Under the pieces are notes generated by a model, which worked only from the letters and a program-made list of their open reading frames with translations, was not told the DNA's origin and ran no database searches. From positions 1-64,000 of the forward strand of contig CAZGXI010000017.1 of assembly GCA_964529715.1 (NCBI GenBank): DNA of 64,000 bases. Reading direction: 5' to 3'. Positions 7,858 through 15,949 of the stretch are shown here, piece by piece (position 1 is the stretch's first letter; each line of letters opens with the position of its first letter). Position numbers and translations under genes: made by a program. The DNA comes from CAZGXI01 sp964529715 (GTDB lineage Bacteria; Chloroflexota; Anaerolineae; Aggregatilineales; Ch27).

Positions 7858-8838
7858 CTAGCCGTACACCGCCGGGTTGACGCAGTGGGGCAGCCGTTCC
7901 CCGCGCAGCCCGGCCAGCAGGTTCGCCGCCGCCATTGTCGCCATCTTCGTGCGGGCGGTCACGCTGGCGCTGGCGATGTGCGGCACGACCAGGCAGTTGT
8001 CCAGCGTGAGCAGCGGGCTGTCCGGCGGGAGCGGCTCCGGCTCGGTCACGTCGAGCGCGGCGGCGGCGATTTGCCCTGCTGCGAGGGCGTGGTAGAGCGC
8101 GTCTGGGTCCACCACCGTCCCGCGCGCCGTGTTGATCAGGATGGCGGTCGGCTTCATCAGGCCGAGTTCGCGCGCGCCGATCAGGTGATGGGTCTGCGGT
8201 GTGGCGGGCACATGCAGGCTGACGAAATCCGCTTCGGCCAACAGATCGTCCAGGCTGCGCGCTTCTGCCCCGAACCGCGCCCGCGCCTCGGCGGGGTCCA
8301 TGCCGGGATCGTGGAACAGGATGCGCATGGCAAAGCCCCCAGCGCGCCGGGCCACCGCCTGCCCGATCCGCCCCAGCCCAACCAGGCCGAGCGTCGCGCC
8401 GTGCACGTCCTGGCCGAGCAGCAGCGTCGGCCCCCAGGTGCGCCAGTTGCCCGCCTGCACGAAACGCGCCCCTTCGACCACGCGCCGGGCCGCCGCCATC
8501 AGCAGGGCGAAGGCGAAATCGGCGGTGGTTTCGGTCAGCACGCCCGGCGTGTTGCCGACTGGCAGGCCGCGCGCGGTGGCGGCGGGAATATCGATGTTGT
8601 CGAAGCCAACGGCGTAGTTGCTGATCACCTTGAGGCGGGGCGCGGCGTCCATCAGGGCTGCGTCGATCCGGTCGGTGAGCAGGCAGAGCAGCCCTTCGGC
8701 CTGGGCTGCTTCGCGCAGCAGCACGTCGCGCGGCGGAGGAAGTTCGCCTTCCCACACCGCCACCTCGCAGGACTCGCGTAGCAGCGCCAGCCCCGCGTCG
8801 GGGATCAGGCGCGTGACGTACACTCTGGGCAGGGACAT
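7858..8838 (-). CDS. D-2-hydroxyacid dehydrogenase (glyoxylate reductase-like)
   Basis: NAD(P)-dependent D-isomer-specific 2-hydroxyacid dehydrogenase, 326 residues. The Rossmann motif GLVGLGRIGQAV sits near the middle. The catalytic Arg is in INTARGTVVD, the Glu in DVTEPEPLP and the His in VVPHIASAS. The pattern NYAVGFDNIDIPAATARGLPVGNTP, split here as NYAVGFDNID and GLPVGNTPG, is that of the GyaR/GhrB glyoxylate/hydroxypyruvate reductases. The start MSLPRV at 8838 is taken because CGGAGG lies 7 bases upstream; nine in-frame codons upstream are unlikely to be translated. It stands alone, convergent with the Fpg gene. Confidence 0.88.
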   Translation of the reverse strand: MSLPRVYVTRLIPDAGLALLRESCEVAVWEGELPPPRDVLLREAAQAEGLLCLLTDRIDAALMDAAPRLKVISNYAVGFDNIDIPAATARGLPVGNTPGVLTETTADFAFALLMAAARRVVEGARFVQAGNWRTWGPTLLLGQDVHGATLGLVGLGRIGQAVARRAGGFAMRILFHDPGMDPAEARARFGAEARSLDDLLAEADFVSLHVPATPQTHHLIGARELGLMKPTAILINTARGTVVDPDALYHALAAGQIAAAALDVTEPEPLPPDSPLLTLDNCLVVPHIASASVTARTKMATMAAANLLAGLRGERLPHCVNPAVYG

Positions 8839-8867
8839 GTTTTCCTCCGGTACGATGGTTTCCAACG

Positions 8868-8969
8868 CCGGGGACTAAAGTCCCCGGCTAAGAAGGACAA
8901 ACTCTCCGGGCTAGATACGCCTCAGCCCGGAGGGCTTATCGTTTTTAGCCCCAGAGTTCACTCTGGGGC
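8868..8969. repeat. Three-hairpin repeat unit, single copy
   Basis: Contains CCGGGGACTAAAGTCCCCGG (8868-8887), a degraded AAACTCTCCGGGCT/AGCCCGGAGGGCTT stem and CCCCAGAGTTCACTCTGGGG (8949-8968). It is a reordered copy of the unit at 4887, between the dehydrogenase start and the methyltransferase stop. Confidence 0.75.
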
Positions 8970-8980
8970 AACCTTTGCAC

Positions 8981-9877
8981 TCAGCCGAGCGGCTCTTTGA
9001 AATCGTAGATGCCGTCGCGCTTGGCCCAGCGCAGACCGTCGTTCCGGCAGATGAACACCTCTTCCCCGACGATCAGTTCGCCGCCGCACGCCGGGCAGCG
9101 GAACTCCAGCGGCGCGCGCACGGCGTCAGGGCCGCTGCCGTTGGCGCAGTTCAGCGTGAATACGCTCGGCGAGATCAACGGGGCGTAGGGCTGGAACACC
9201 GCATCCAGCGCCGCCAGCAGGTCCGCCGGGACGATCCGCTTGAGCAGGCCCAGCCGGAAGGTCGAGACGGCCAGCCGCCGCGCCGTCTCAAAGCCCGCCG
9301 CGCGCAGCGCCGTCTGCACATAGGCCGGGTGAAAGTCGAAGTTCAGCGCCACGAACTCCACCGGTTCCAGCGTGTAGGGACTCCACGCCTGTTGCCGCAG
9401 GGCATAGCGCAGCATGGCCTTGAGGTTGCGCTTGTTGGCGTATTCCAGCACGAAGGTTGCCCCCGGCGCCAGCGCCCGCCGGATGCTGCCCAGCGCGGCG
9501 GCAGGATCGGCCATGTGGTGAAAGACGCGGATCATCGTGGCCGCGTCGAACGCCCCCGGCGCGAACGGGAGGTGGTATACGTCTGCCGCGACGTAGGTGT
9601 AGCGCCCGTCTCCGTCGCCCAGACGGGTGCGTGCGGCAGCCAGCATCGTGCGCGAGTAATCCAACAGCACTACCTGGTCGAAGACAGACAGTTCGCCCGT
9701 CAGGCGGCCAAAGCCCGCCCCGATCTCCAGCGCGCGTTTGCCGGAGGGGGGCAGTAGCCGCCGCAGCGCGATCCGCTCGGCGCGGTCCTCGTAGGTACGG
9801 TCCTGGCCCTGCCAGAAGTCTTGCTCGTAGCGTGACCCTTCGTAGTCGCACACCGGGGGGGAGAGGCGTTCGGTCAT
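8981..9877 (-). CDS. Class I SAM-dependent methyltransferase with C-terminal zinc-ribbon-like tail
   Basis: A 298-residue methyltransferase. Motif I is ALEIGAGFGRLTGEL near residue 50, the acidic ribose contact is VLLDYSRTML, motif II is YVAADVYHLPF and the post-motif is MIRVFHHMADP, all as in the UbiE/Methyltransf_11 group. Unusually, the C-terminus adds FRCPACGGEL and EVFICRNDGLRWAKRDGIYD, a Trm112-like Cys-rich module that more often sits at the N-terminus of such enzymes. Substrate unknown. It is followed downstream by repeats rather than by a partner gene. Confidence 0.82.
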   Translation of the reverse strand: MTERLSPPVCDYEGSRYEQDFWQGQDRTYEDRAERIALRRLLPPSGKRALEIGAGFGRLTGELSVFDQVVLLDYSRTMLAAARTRLGDGDGRYTYVAADVYHLPFAPGAFDAATMIRVFHHMADPAAALGSIRRALAPGATFVLEYANKRNLKAMLRYALRQQAWSPYTLEPVEFVALNFDFHPAYVQTALRAAGFETARRLAVSTFRLGLLKRIVPADLLAALDAVFQPYAPLISPSVFTLNCANGSGPDAVRAPLEFRCPACGGELIVGEEVFICRNDGLRWAKRDGIYDFKEPLG

Positions 9878-9941
9878 GCGTCGTTGCCGTCCTGGGCGGC
9901 GGAATAAACTGTTTTTGTAACCCGATGTGTAAGTTTTTGTC

Positions 9942-10074
9942 GCCAGGGACTCAAGTCCCCGGCTAGGGATAAGAAGTCCACTTCAGTGGACTGACATCCT
10001 CGGCCTCGATCAGCAGCGCAGTCCGCTTCAGCGGACTTTACAAACCTCGCCAGGGGGTTAAACTCCTGGCAACC
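9942..10074. repeat. Hairpin repeats upstream of the nuo genes
   Basis: The 476-bp gap 9878-10353 has no gene. It holds CCAGGGACTCAAGTCCCCGG (9943-9962), AGTCCACTTCAGTGGACT, AGTCCGCTTCAGCGGACT and a final CCAGGGGGTTAAACTCCTGG (10050-10069). Downstream, TATACT at 10148-10153 is a possible -10 box for the nuo operon, but no good -35 is seen, and GATGAC/GTCATC (10186-10205) is a small dyad. Confidence 0.7.
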
Positions 10075-10353
10075 AAACAGCCGCCGCTTTTGAAACTTGC
10101 ACAGTGGGTTTTTGTACCACCCCTCCGGCAAAATCGCCACGCCGGGATATACTGTACAAAATCTACTTCCTCAAAGGCAAACACGATGACCCTCCAGCGT
10201 CATCGTGGCAACGGGGTATGTCCCGCCTGTGCAGCCGGGCAAAAAGATGATGCGGATTAGAAAAATCCAAGAAAACCCGCAGGCCCGTTGACGCCGTTTA
10301 AGCCGTGTGTTAATCTTTGCACAACCGGGCCAACCCTTGCCAGGAGTGACACC

Positions 10354-10700
10354 GTGTTTCAGGATTATTTGCCCATCGGCGTGCTGATCGCCGTCTCAAC
10401 CGTGCTGGCGCTATTCATTATCTTCATGTCGCGCATCTTCGGGCCGTACCGCCCCAACGCGCGCAAGCTGATGCCCTACGAAAGCGGCATGGACCCCATC
10501 GGCCCGGCGGTGCGCCGCCAGCCGATCAAGTTCTACCTGGTGGCCGTGTCGTTCATCATCTTCGACGTAGAGGTGATCTTCTTCCTGCCCTGGGCGGTGG
10601 TCTTCCGCCAGATGGGTCTGTATGCGCTGGCCGTAATGGGATTCTTCTTTCTGGTGCTGGTGATTGGCTTTGCTTATGAGTGGAGACGCGGGGGATTGGA

Positions 10701-10710
<10 letters not shown>
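10354..10710 (+). CDS. nuoA: NADH-quinone oxidoreductase subunit A
   Basis: Membrane subunit of complex I, 118 residues with three transmembrane helices. PYESGMDPIG is the family signature, and VSFIIFDVEVIFFLPWAV is the highly conserved second helix. The GTG at 10354 is chosen because AGGAG lies 8 bases upstream and it gives the standard NuoA length; the open frame extends 22 codons further upstream without an RBS. It is the first of nuoABCD and overlaps nuoB by 10 bases. Confidence 0.95.
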
Positions 10711-11210
<500 letters not shown>

Positions 11211-11212
11211 AG

Positions 11213-11341
11213 AAGTTCTCAGTGTCGCGTTCTGAGTTCTCAGTTTGAGGATCGGGGCGGGCCGTTTGCCGGGGAACAGCATTCCCTCCAGGATAACCAC
11301 TGCCCGGCCCAGGAATGTAAAACTCAAAACCCACAATTCAC
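11213..11341. repeat. GAGTTCTCAG/AACTCAAAAC repeats between nuoB and nuoC
   Basis: GTTCTGAGTTCTCAGTTTG at 11230-11248 and AAAACTCAAAACCC at 11320-11333 are related and inverted copies of a motif also found between nuoC and nuoD and at 19776-19832. They enclose the short GC-rich segment 11251-11318. Confidence 0.65.
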
Positions 11342-11352
11342 AACGGGTAGGG

Positions 11353-11880
11353 ATGATGATGCACGACAGCAAAGACCCTGTAGAAGCGATCCGCGCGCAG
11401 TTTCCTAAGGCGTGTCTGGAGGTGGTGACGTTTCGCGGCGAGACGACGGTGTACATCGACCCGCCCCGCATTGCCGACGTGTGCCTGTACCTACGTGACG
11501 CTGACGGCCTGCGCTTTAACTTTCTGATCGATGTGACCGGCATCGATTACTATCCCGATGAGCCGCGTTTCGCCGTCGCCTATCATCTGTACGCCATGCT
11601 CTACAATCGCAAGCTGCGCCTCAAGGTGCGGCTGCCCGGCGACAACCCCCATGTTCCCACCGTGACGGGCGTCTGGCCGACGGCCAACTGGCAAGAGCGT
11701 GAGGCTTATGACATGTTCGGCATTGTGTTTGACGGTCATCCCGACCTACGGCGCATTCTGACCGCCGCCGACTGGGAGGGGCATCCGCAGCGCAAGGACT
11801 ACCCGCTAGGCTATGAGACGGTGCAATTCTCGTTTAACTTCGACGAGGTGAACCGCTACAAGCCCTACGCCAAAGAGTAG
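11353..11880 (+). CDS. nuoC: NADH-quinone oxidoreductase subunit C
   Basis: Peripheral-arm subunit of complex I, homologous to the 30-kDa subunit, 175 residues. The signature WQEREAYDMFGIVFDGHPDL, followed by RRILTAADWEGHPQRKDYP, is unmistakable. Three consecutive ATG codons (11353, 11356, 11359) follow GGGTAGGG; the first is annotated, though the third has the better spacing. The gene is 142 bases from nuoB, separated by repeats. Confidence 0.95.
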   Translation: MMMHDSKDPVEAIRAQFPKACLEVVTFRGETTVYIDPPRIADVCLYLRDADGLRFNFLIDVTGIDYYPDEPRFAVAYHLYAMLYNRKLRLKVRLPGDNPHVPTVTGVWPTANWQEREAYDMFGIVFDGHPDLRRILTAADWEGHPQRKDYPLGYETVQFSFNFDEVNRYKPYAKE

Positions 11881-11883
11881 TGC

Positions 11884-11956
11884 TGAGTTTTGAGTTAGAA
11901 AAGTGAGCAAGGCCGGTCCGCTTTCCCACTGAAAACTCAGAACTCAAAACTTTGAA
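11884..11956. repeat. GAGTTTTGAGTT inverted repeat between nuoC and nuoD
   Basis: GAGTTTTGAGTT near 11884 pairs with AACTCAGAACTCAAAACTT near 11934-11952, so the nuoC-nuoD spacer can fold into an imperfect hairpin. Same family as the nuoB-nuoC spacer. Confidence 0.65.
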
Positions 11957-11979
11957 CTCTGCACCGGAGCGAGGCGACC

Positions 11980-13248
11980 ATGACGATTGCCCAGTCTTAC
12001 CAGGCTTACCCGGAAACATCCGAATGGGTCGGGGACATCGAACAGATCAAGCACCTGGTCTCGCCGCGCGCCCTGACCGGCGAAACGGTGCTGCTGAACA
12101 TGGGGCCGCAGCATCCCAGCACACATGGTGTCTTGCGGTTGCTGCTGGAACTAGACGGCGAGACCATTGTCAACGTCATTCCCGACATCGGCTTTCTGCA
12201 CACCGGCATCGAAAAGAACATGGAGGCCAAGCGGTTCGAGCAGTCTATCGTCATGACTGACCGCATGGACTACCTGGCCCCCTTCAGCAACAATCTGGTC
12301 TATAACCTGGCGATTGAAAAGCTGGTGGACCTGGACGTGCCGGAGCGCGCACAGATCATCCGCGTGCTAGTAGCGGAACTGACCCGCCTGAACAGCCATC
12401 TGGTCTGGCTGGGCACACACGCCTTCGACATTGGCGCGATGAGTGTGGCGCTGTACTGCTTCCGCGAGCGCGAGGCCATCCTCGACATGTTCGAGATGCT
12501 CTCCGGCCAGCGCATGATGGGCACGTACATCCGGCCCGGCGGCGTGTGGCGCGACCTGACCGATGAATTTCTGCCGGCGCTGGAAAAGTTTCTGGAGTAC
12601 CTGCCGCCGCGTATCGACGAATATGAGGCCCTGCTGACCTCCAACCCGCTATGGATCGACCGCACGCAGGGCGTGGGCGTGATCACGCCGGAAGATGCCA
12701 TCGCCTGGGGGCTAAGCGGCGCGATCCTGCGCGCCAGTGGCGTCAACTTCGACGTGCGCAAGGCCATGCCCTACAGCGGCTATGAAACGTATGACTTCGA
12801 CATCCCGCTGGGGCTGCACGGCGACGTATACGACCGCTACCTAGTGCGCGTGCAGGAGATGCGCGAGAGCGTGCGCATCTTGCAGCAGGCCAAAGAGCGC
12901 GTCAAGAAGGTCAAGGGGCCGTTCCGCAGCCAGAACCGCAAATTCGTGCCACCGCCGCGCTCGGAACTAGGACACAGCATGGAGGCGGTGATCCACCACT
13001 TCAAGCTGTGGACGGAGGGCTTCCACGCGCCAAAGGGCGAGGTGCATGTGATGGTCGAAAGCCCGCGCGGGGTGATCGCCTGCTATCTCAGTGGCGATGG
13101 CGGTAACAAACCGCATCGGGTGCACTTCCGCACGCCGTCGTTCATCGGGGTGCAGGCGCTGCCCAAGCTGGCGCAGGACCACCTGATCGCGGACCTGGTG
13201 GCGATCATTGGCAGTGTGGACCCGGTGCTGGGCGACTGCGACCGGTAA
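11980..13248 (+). CDS. nuoD: NADH-quinone oxidoreductase subunit D
   Basis: The 49-kDa-type quinone-site subunit of complex I, 422 residues and complete. NMGPQHPSTHGVLRL is the quinone-site His-Pro loop with the catalytic His, FLHTGIEKNME and MDYLAPFSNN follow, and the C-terminus DPVLGDCDR is the conserved end that in other species reads D-x-V-xGEVDR. The Cys of the family's hydrogenase-like positions are absent, as expected. GGAGCGAGG precedes the ATG. No nuoF or later subunits follow; the next DNA is a repeat array and a transposase. Confidence 0.96.
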   Translation: MTIAQSYQAYPETSEWVGDIEQIKHLVSPRALTGETVLLNMGPQHPSTHGVLRLLLELDGETIVNVIPDIGFLHTGIEKNMEAKRFEQSIVMTDRMDYLAPFSNNLVYNLAIEKLVDLDVPERAQIIRVLVAELTRLNSHLVWLGTHAFDIGAMSVALYCFREREAILDMFEMLSGQRMMGTYIRPGGVWRDLTDEFLPALEKFLEYLPPRIDEYEALLTSNPLWIDRTQGVGVITPEDAIAWGLSGAILRASGVNFDVRKAMPYSGYETYDFDIPLGLHGDVYDRYLVRVQEMRESVRILQQAKERVKKVKGPFRSQNRKFVPPPRSELGHSMEAVIHHFKLWTEGFHAPKGEVHVMVESPRGVIACYLSGDGGNKPHRVHFRTPSFIGVQALPKLAQDHLIADLVAIIGSVDPVLGDCDR

Positions 13249-13720
13249 CGGTCAACCTCGTGTACCGGGGACTGAAGCATCACCCCGGAGCACCGCGCCG
13301 GAGTAAACTCCGGGGCTAAAAAGGACAAGCCCTCCGGGCTGGTGCACGTTTTAGCCCGGAGGGCTTTNNNNNNNNNNNNNNNNNNNNNNNNNNNNNNNNN
13401 NNNNNNNNNNNNNNNNNNNNNNNNNNNNNNNNNNNNNNNNNNNNNNNNNNNNNNNNNNNNNNNNNNNGCTTTCTCAGCCCTGGACTTTCAGTCCAGGGCA
13501 TCTTCATTGCGCCACGCACCGCGCCGGAGTAAACTCCGGGGCTAAGAAGGGCAAGCCCTTCGGGCTGGTGCACGTTTTAGCCCGGAGGGCTTTGCTTTCT
13601 CAGCCCTGGACTTTCAGTCCAGGGCATCTTCATTGCGCCACGCACCGCCCCGGAGTAAACTCCGGGGCTAAGAAGGGCAAACCCTTCGGGCCGATTCGCC
13701 AGCACAACAGGAGCATTCTC
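13249..13720. repeat. Tandem 126-bp hairpin repeats flanking the gap
   Basis: After the nuoD stop the sequence enters the hairpin family (CGCCGGAGTAAACTCCGGGG, AAGCCCTCCGGGCT/AGCCCGGAGGGCTT). The segment starting GCTTTCTCAGCCCTGG at 13468 recurs at 13594, giving a 126-bp tandem period, and the bases before the gap match the unit end at 13593. CCCTGGACTTTCAGTCCAGGG is the third hairpin here. The array leads directly into the transposase gene. Confidence 0.85.
13368..13467. other. Assembly gap of exactly 100 N
   Basis: One hundred unknown bases, the conventional scaffold placeholder. The flanks are consecutive parts of the 126-bp tandem unit, so the gap very probably hides further repeat copies and its true length is unknown. 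Confidence 0.97.
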
Positions 13721-14161
13721 ATGCCCTACTGGCGGCTTTACTACCATATCACCTGGGCGACGAAAAATCGCCACCCGTTTCTCACACCTGAGATCGAGCC
13801 TCTGGTTTATCCTTTGTTGATTGCCAAAGCCCGTGAATTGGGAGCCGTTGTGTACGCCGTCAACGGGATTGTCGATCATATCCACATTGCTGCTGCCATA
13901 CCGCCGCGCATCGCCCTATCCGAGTGGGTACAGCAGTTGAAGGGCAGCAGCAGCCGCGTGATCAATCTGAACGCCGAGGAATTCGCCCTGAAGTGGCAGC
14001 CGGGTTACGGCATCGTGTCCTTCGGGCAGACGCAACTGCAAACGGTCATCGATTACATTCACCGTCAAAAAGAGCACCACGCCCAAAATGCATTGATTCC
14101 CTTTTTGGAGGCCGAAGAGGATCATACCGACGGTCCTTTAGACAGAGGTCTACAATTTTAG
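13721..14161 (+). CDS. REP-associated tyrosine transposase (RAYT, Y1 HUH family)
   Basis: A 146-residue single-strand transposase of the IS200/IS605-like Y1 superfamily. The N-terminus PYWRLYYHITWATKNRHPFL is typical of RAYTs. The HUH metal motif is His53-Ile-His55 in DHIHIAAAIPP, and the catalytic Tyr is Tyr112 in VIDYIHRQKEHH. Length and layout are complete, so it may be active. The ATG at 13721 has AGGAG 7 bases upstream; the open frame runs a further 51 codons back into repeat DNA. It is bracketed by hairpin repeats on both sides and has no IS-type ends or partner TnpB, as expected for RAYTs that mobilise REP hairpins in trans. Confidence 0.9.
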   Translation: MPYWRLYYHITWATKNRHPFLTPEIEPLVYPLLIAKARELGAVVYAVNGIVDHIHIAAAIPPRIALSEWVQQLKGSSSRVINLNAEEFALKWQPGYGIVSFGQTQLQTVIDYIHRQKEHHAQNALIPFLEAEEDHTDGPLDRGLQF

Positions 14162-14162
14162 C

Positions 14163-14211
14163 TTTAGCCCGGAGGGCTTATTCTTTTTAGCCCTGGACTT
14201 TAGTCCAGGGC
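14163..14211. repeat. Hairpin repeats downstream of the RAYT gene
   Basis: Half of the AGCCCGGAGGGCTTATT stem and a full CCCTGGACTTTAGTCCAGGG hairpin (14191-14210) follow within 30 bases of the transposase stop. Confidence 0.8.
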
Positions 14212-14230
14212 GATTAGCGAGAGTGTGTGT

Positions 14231-15889
14231 ATGAAAAAACAGATGTCGCTGTTCTTCCTGTTTGTCCTGTTGCTCACCCTGCCGCTTCCGACCCATGCGC
14301 AGGACTCTTCGACCTACGTGATCGCCACGCACTACCCGGCCTTCGGCGGTGTGGACCCCGCTCCGACCGACGCGGTGGAGGTGGCCTATGGCGTCTTCAA
14401 TAACCGCGAGAACGACTACCGCGCCGTCACCGCGCAAGAAGCTGCCACCTGGACGCGCCACGTCCTCGAAGCGACCGGTTTGGAGCCGCGGCTGCTCAAC
14501 GATTGGGCCGATGTGCAAGAAGGACTGAGCACGGTCCAGGTGGTGAACAACGTGCCCATCGAGGGCGCGTTGTACACTCTCTTCCTGCCGCCCGGCTGGA
14601 CGCGCGCCGCCAACATGCCGGTCGTGCTCAGCGGCAACGGCGCGGGCACCAGCAACAACCGTCGCCTCTATGGCGACGGTGAAACCATCCCGGCAGAACT
14701 GGCCGCTATGAGCGTGCAGAACGGCGGCGGCGGCCTGATCCTGGCAGTGAGCAACTGTGGCGGCACCGAAGGCCAGGGCATCGACGAGCCAACCTATCGC
14801 TCGGTGGGGGCGTTCTTCGATTTCATCGACGCCAACGGCGGGGACAAACATAACGCGATCACGGCGGGCGGTAGCCGGGGCGGCGGTTCGGCGCTGATGT
14901 GGGCTATCAATCCGCTCGACCTGGATTACACGGTCAACGCCGTGTTTGCCGCTGTGCCGCCCACGCACTACGGCGCGCTTAGCCAGGTGAGTGTCCTCAC
15001 GTATCCCTCAATGACGGTTATCGGCACGCGCATCGCCCACGACCCCGACTCCTGGCGCTACGACAACGCCGGGATGCGCCCCGGTATGAACCCCTCTCCC
15101 TTCATGGAGGCGATGATCGGCGCGGGTGACCCGGACGAGGCAGATGCCCTGAGTGCCATCGGCCTGGCAGAACGGCTGGCGGGCAAGCAGGTGTTCCTGA
15201 ACTTCGGCGCGCACGACTCCTATTTTCCGCTGTCGCTGTTCCTAGAGTTCGACCGCCGCCTGACCGAGCTGGACATCGCGCACGGCACGGTGATCACGCT
15301 GGCGCAGGGGCACGAGGCGGCGCGCTTCTGGATGGAAACGCTGTACCTCTACCTGCGCGGCGTGGCACATGGATTGCACATGACCGTCCCCACTGGGCGG
15401 TTCTACTTCGTAGACCCGCAGCCGCCGGACGGACGCGAGATCGCGCTGGGAGATTTGCTGCGCGAACAGGGAATCGCTGCCTCACCCGCTGAACTACCTG
15501 TAATCGCGCAGTTCCCTTACCGCGCCGGGACGGGCAACCCGGTCGATGTGGAGGTGTGCGGCGCGCCGGGGGACGAAGTCGCGCTGTCGCTGGCGAACGC
15601 GGCGGGCGAGGTCGTGTATGAACTCAGCGGGACCATCGGCGCAGATGAATGTCTGGTCGATCACATGGCGCTGGACGTGCCGCCCGGCACCTACACCTGG
15701 GCGCTGATAGCCAACGGCACGCCGATCAACCCGCTTAACACGCCCGTGCGTGGGTCTGACGGCTGCGGTCTGCGCGCTGTGACCATCGTCGAGGCGGACC
15801 AGCCCGCTCCCGAAACGACCTATGCCGGGGCGAATACGCTCAGCTTCGGCCTGGACGAGTTCAGCGGGCAGACGTGCAGCCTTCCGTAG
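14231..15889 (+). CDS. Secreted alpha/beta-hydrolase-like protein
   Basis: About 552 residues. A signal peptide (MSLFFLFVLLLTLPLPTHAQ) marks export. The centre resembles an alpha/beta-hydrolase: LPVVLSG-type oxyanion strand written here as MPVVLSGNGAG, nucleophile elbow GGSRGGGSAL with Ser, a late Asp in FGAHDSYF and a His in LAQGHEAARF. The last 120 residues (VDVEVCGAPGDEVALSLANA onward) look like a beta-sandwich with Cys pairs. The exact reaction is unknown; esterase or poly(hydroxy acid) depolymerase-like activity is possible. The gene starts 20 bases after the hairpin repeats and interrupts the complex I gene order. Confidence 0.7.
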   Translation: MKKQMSLFFLFVLLLTLPLPTHAQDSSTYVIATHYPAFGGVDPAPTDAVEVAYGVFNNRENDYRAVTAQEAATWTRHVLEATGLEPRLLNDWADVQEGLSTVQVVNNVPIEGALYTLFLPPGWTRAANMPVVLSGNGAGTSNNRRLYGDGETIPAELAAMSVQNGGGGLILAVSNCGGTEGQGIDEPTYRSVGAFFDFIDANGGDKHNAITAGGSRGGGSALMWAINPLDLDYTVNAVFAAVPPTHYGALSQVSVLTYPSMTVIGTRIAHDPDSWRYDNAGMRPGMNPSPFMEAMIGAGDPDEADALSAIGLAERLAGKQVFLNFGAHDSYFPLSLFLEFDRRLTELDIAHGTVITLAQGHEAARFWMETLYLYLRGVAHGLHMTVPTGRFYFVDPQPPDGREIALGDLLREQGIAASPAELPVIAQFPYRAGTGNPVDVEVCGAPGDEVALSLANAAGEVVYELSGTIGADECLVDHMALDVPPGTYTWALIANGTPINPLNTPVRGSDGCGLRAVTIVEADQPAPETTYAGANTLSFGLDEFSGQTCSLP

Positions 15890-15897
15890 TGCGACGG

Positions 15898-15925
15898 GTA
15901 GGGGCGACCCATGCGTCGCCCCTAC
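15898..15925. repeat. 28-bp GTAGGGGC palindrome
   Basis: Perfect-ended palindrome beginning GTAGGGGCGACCCATGC and ending GTCGCCCCTAC, 8 bases after the hydrolase stop and between two convergent genes. Could work as a bidirectional 3' hairpin. Confidence 0.8.
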
Positions 15926-15949
15926 GCCAACAGAACCGGTCGCTCCGCT

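Noticed and set aside
13316..13573. Open frames running through the N stretch
   Set aside because: They exist only because unknown bases carry no stop codons; flanking residues are repeat DNA.
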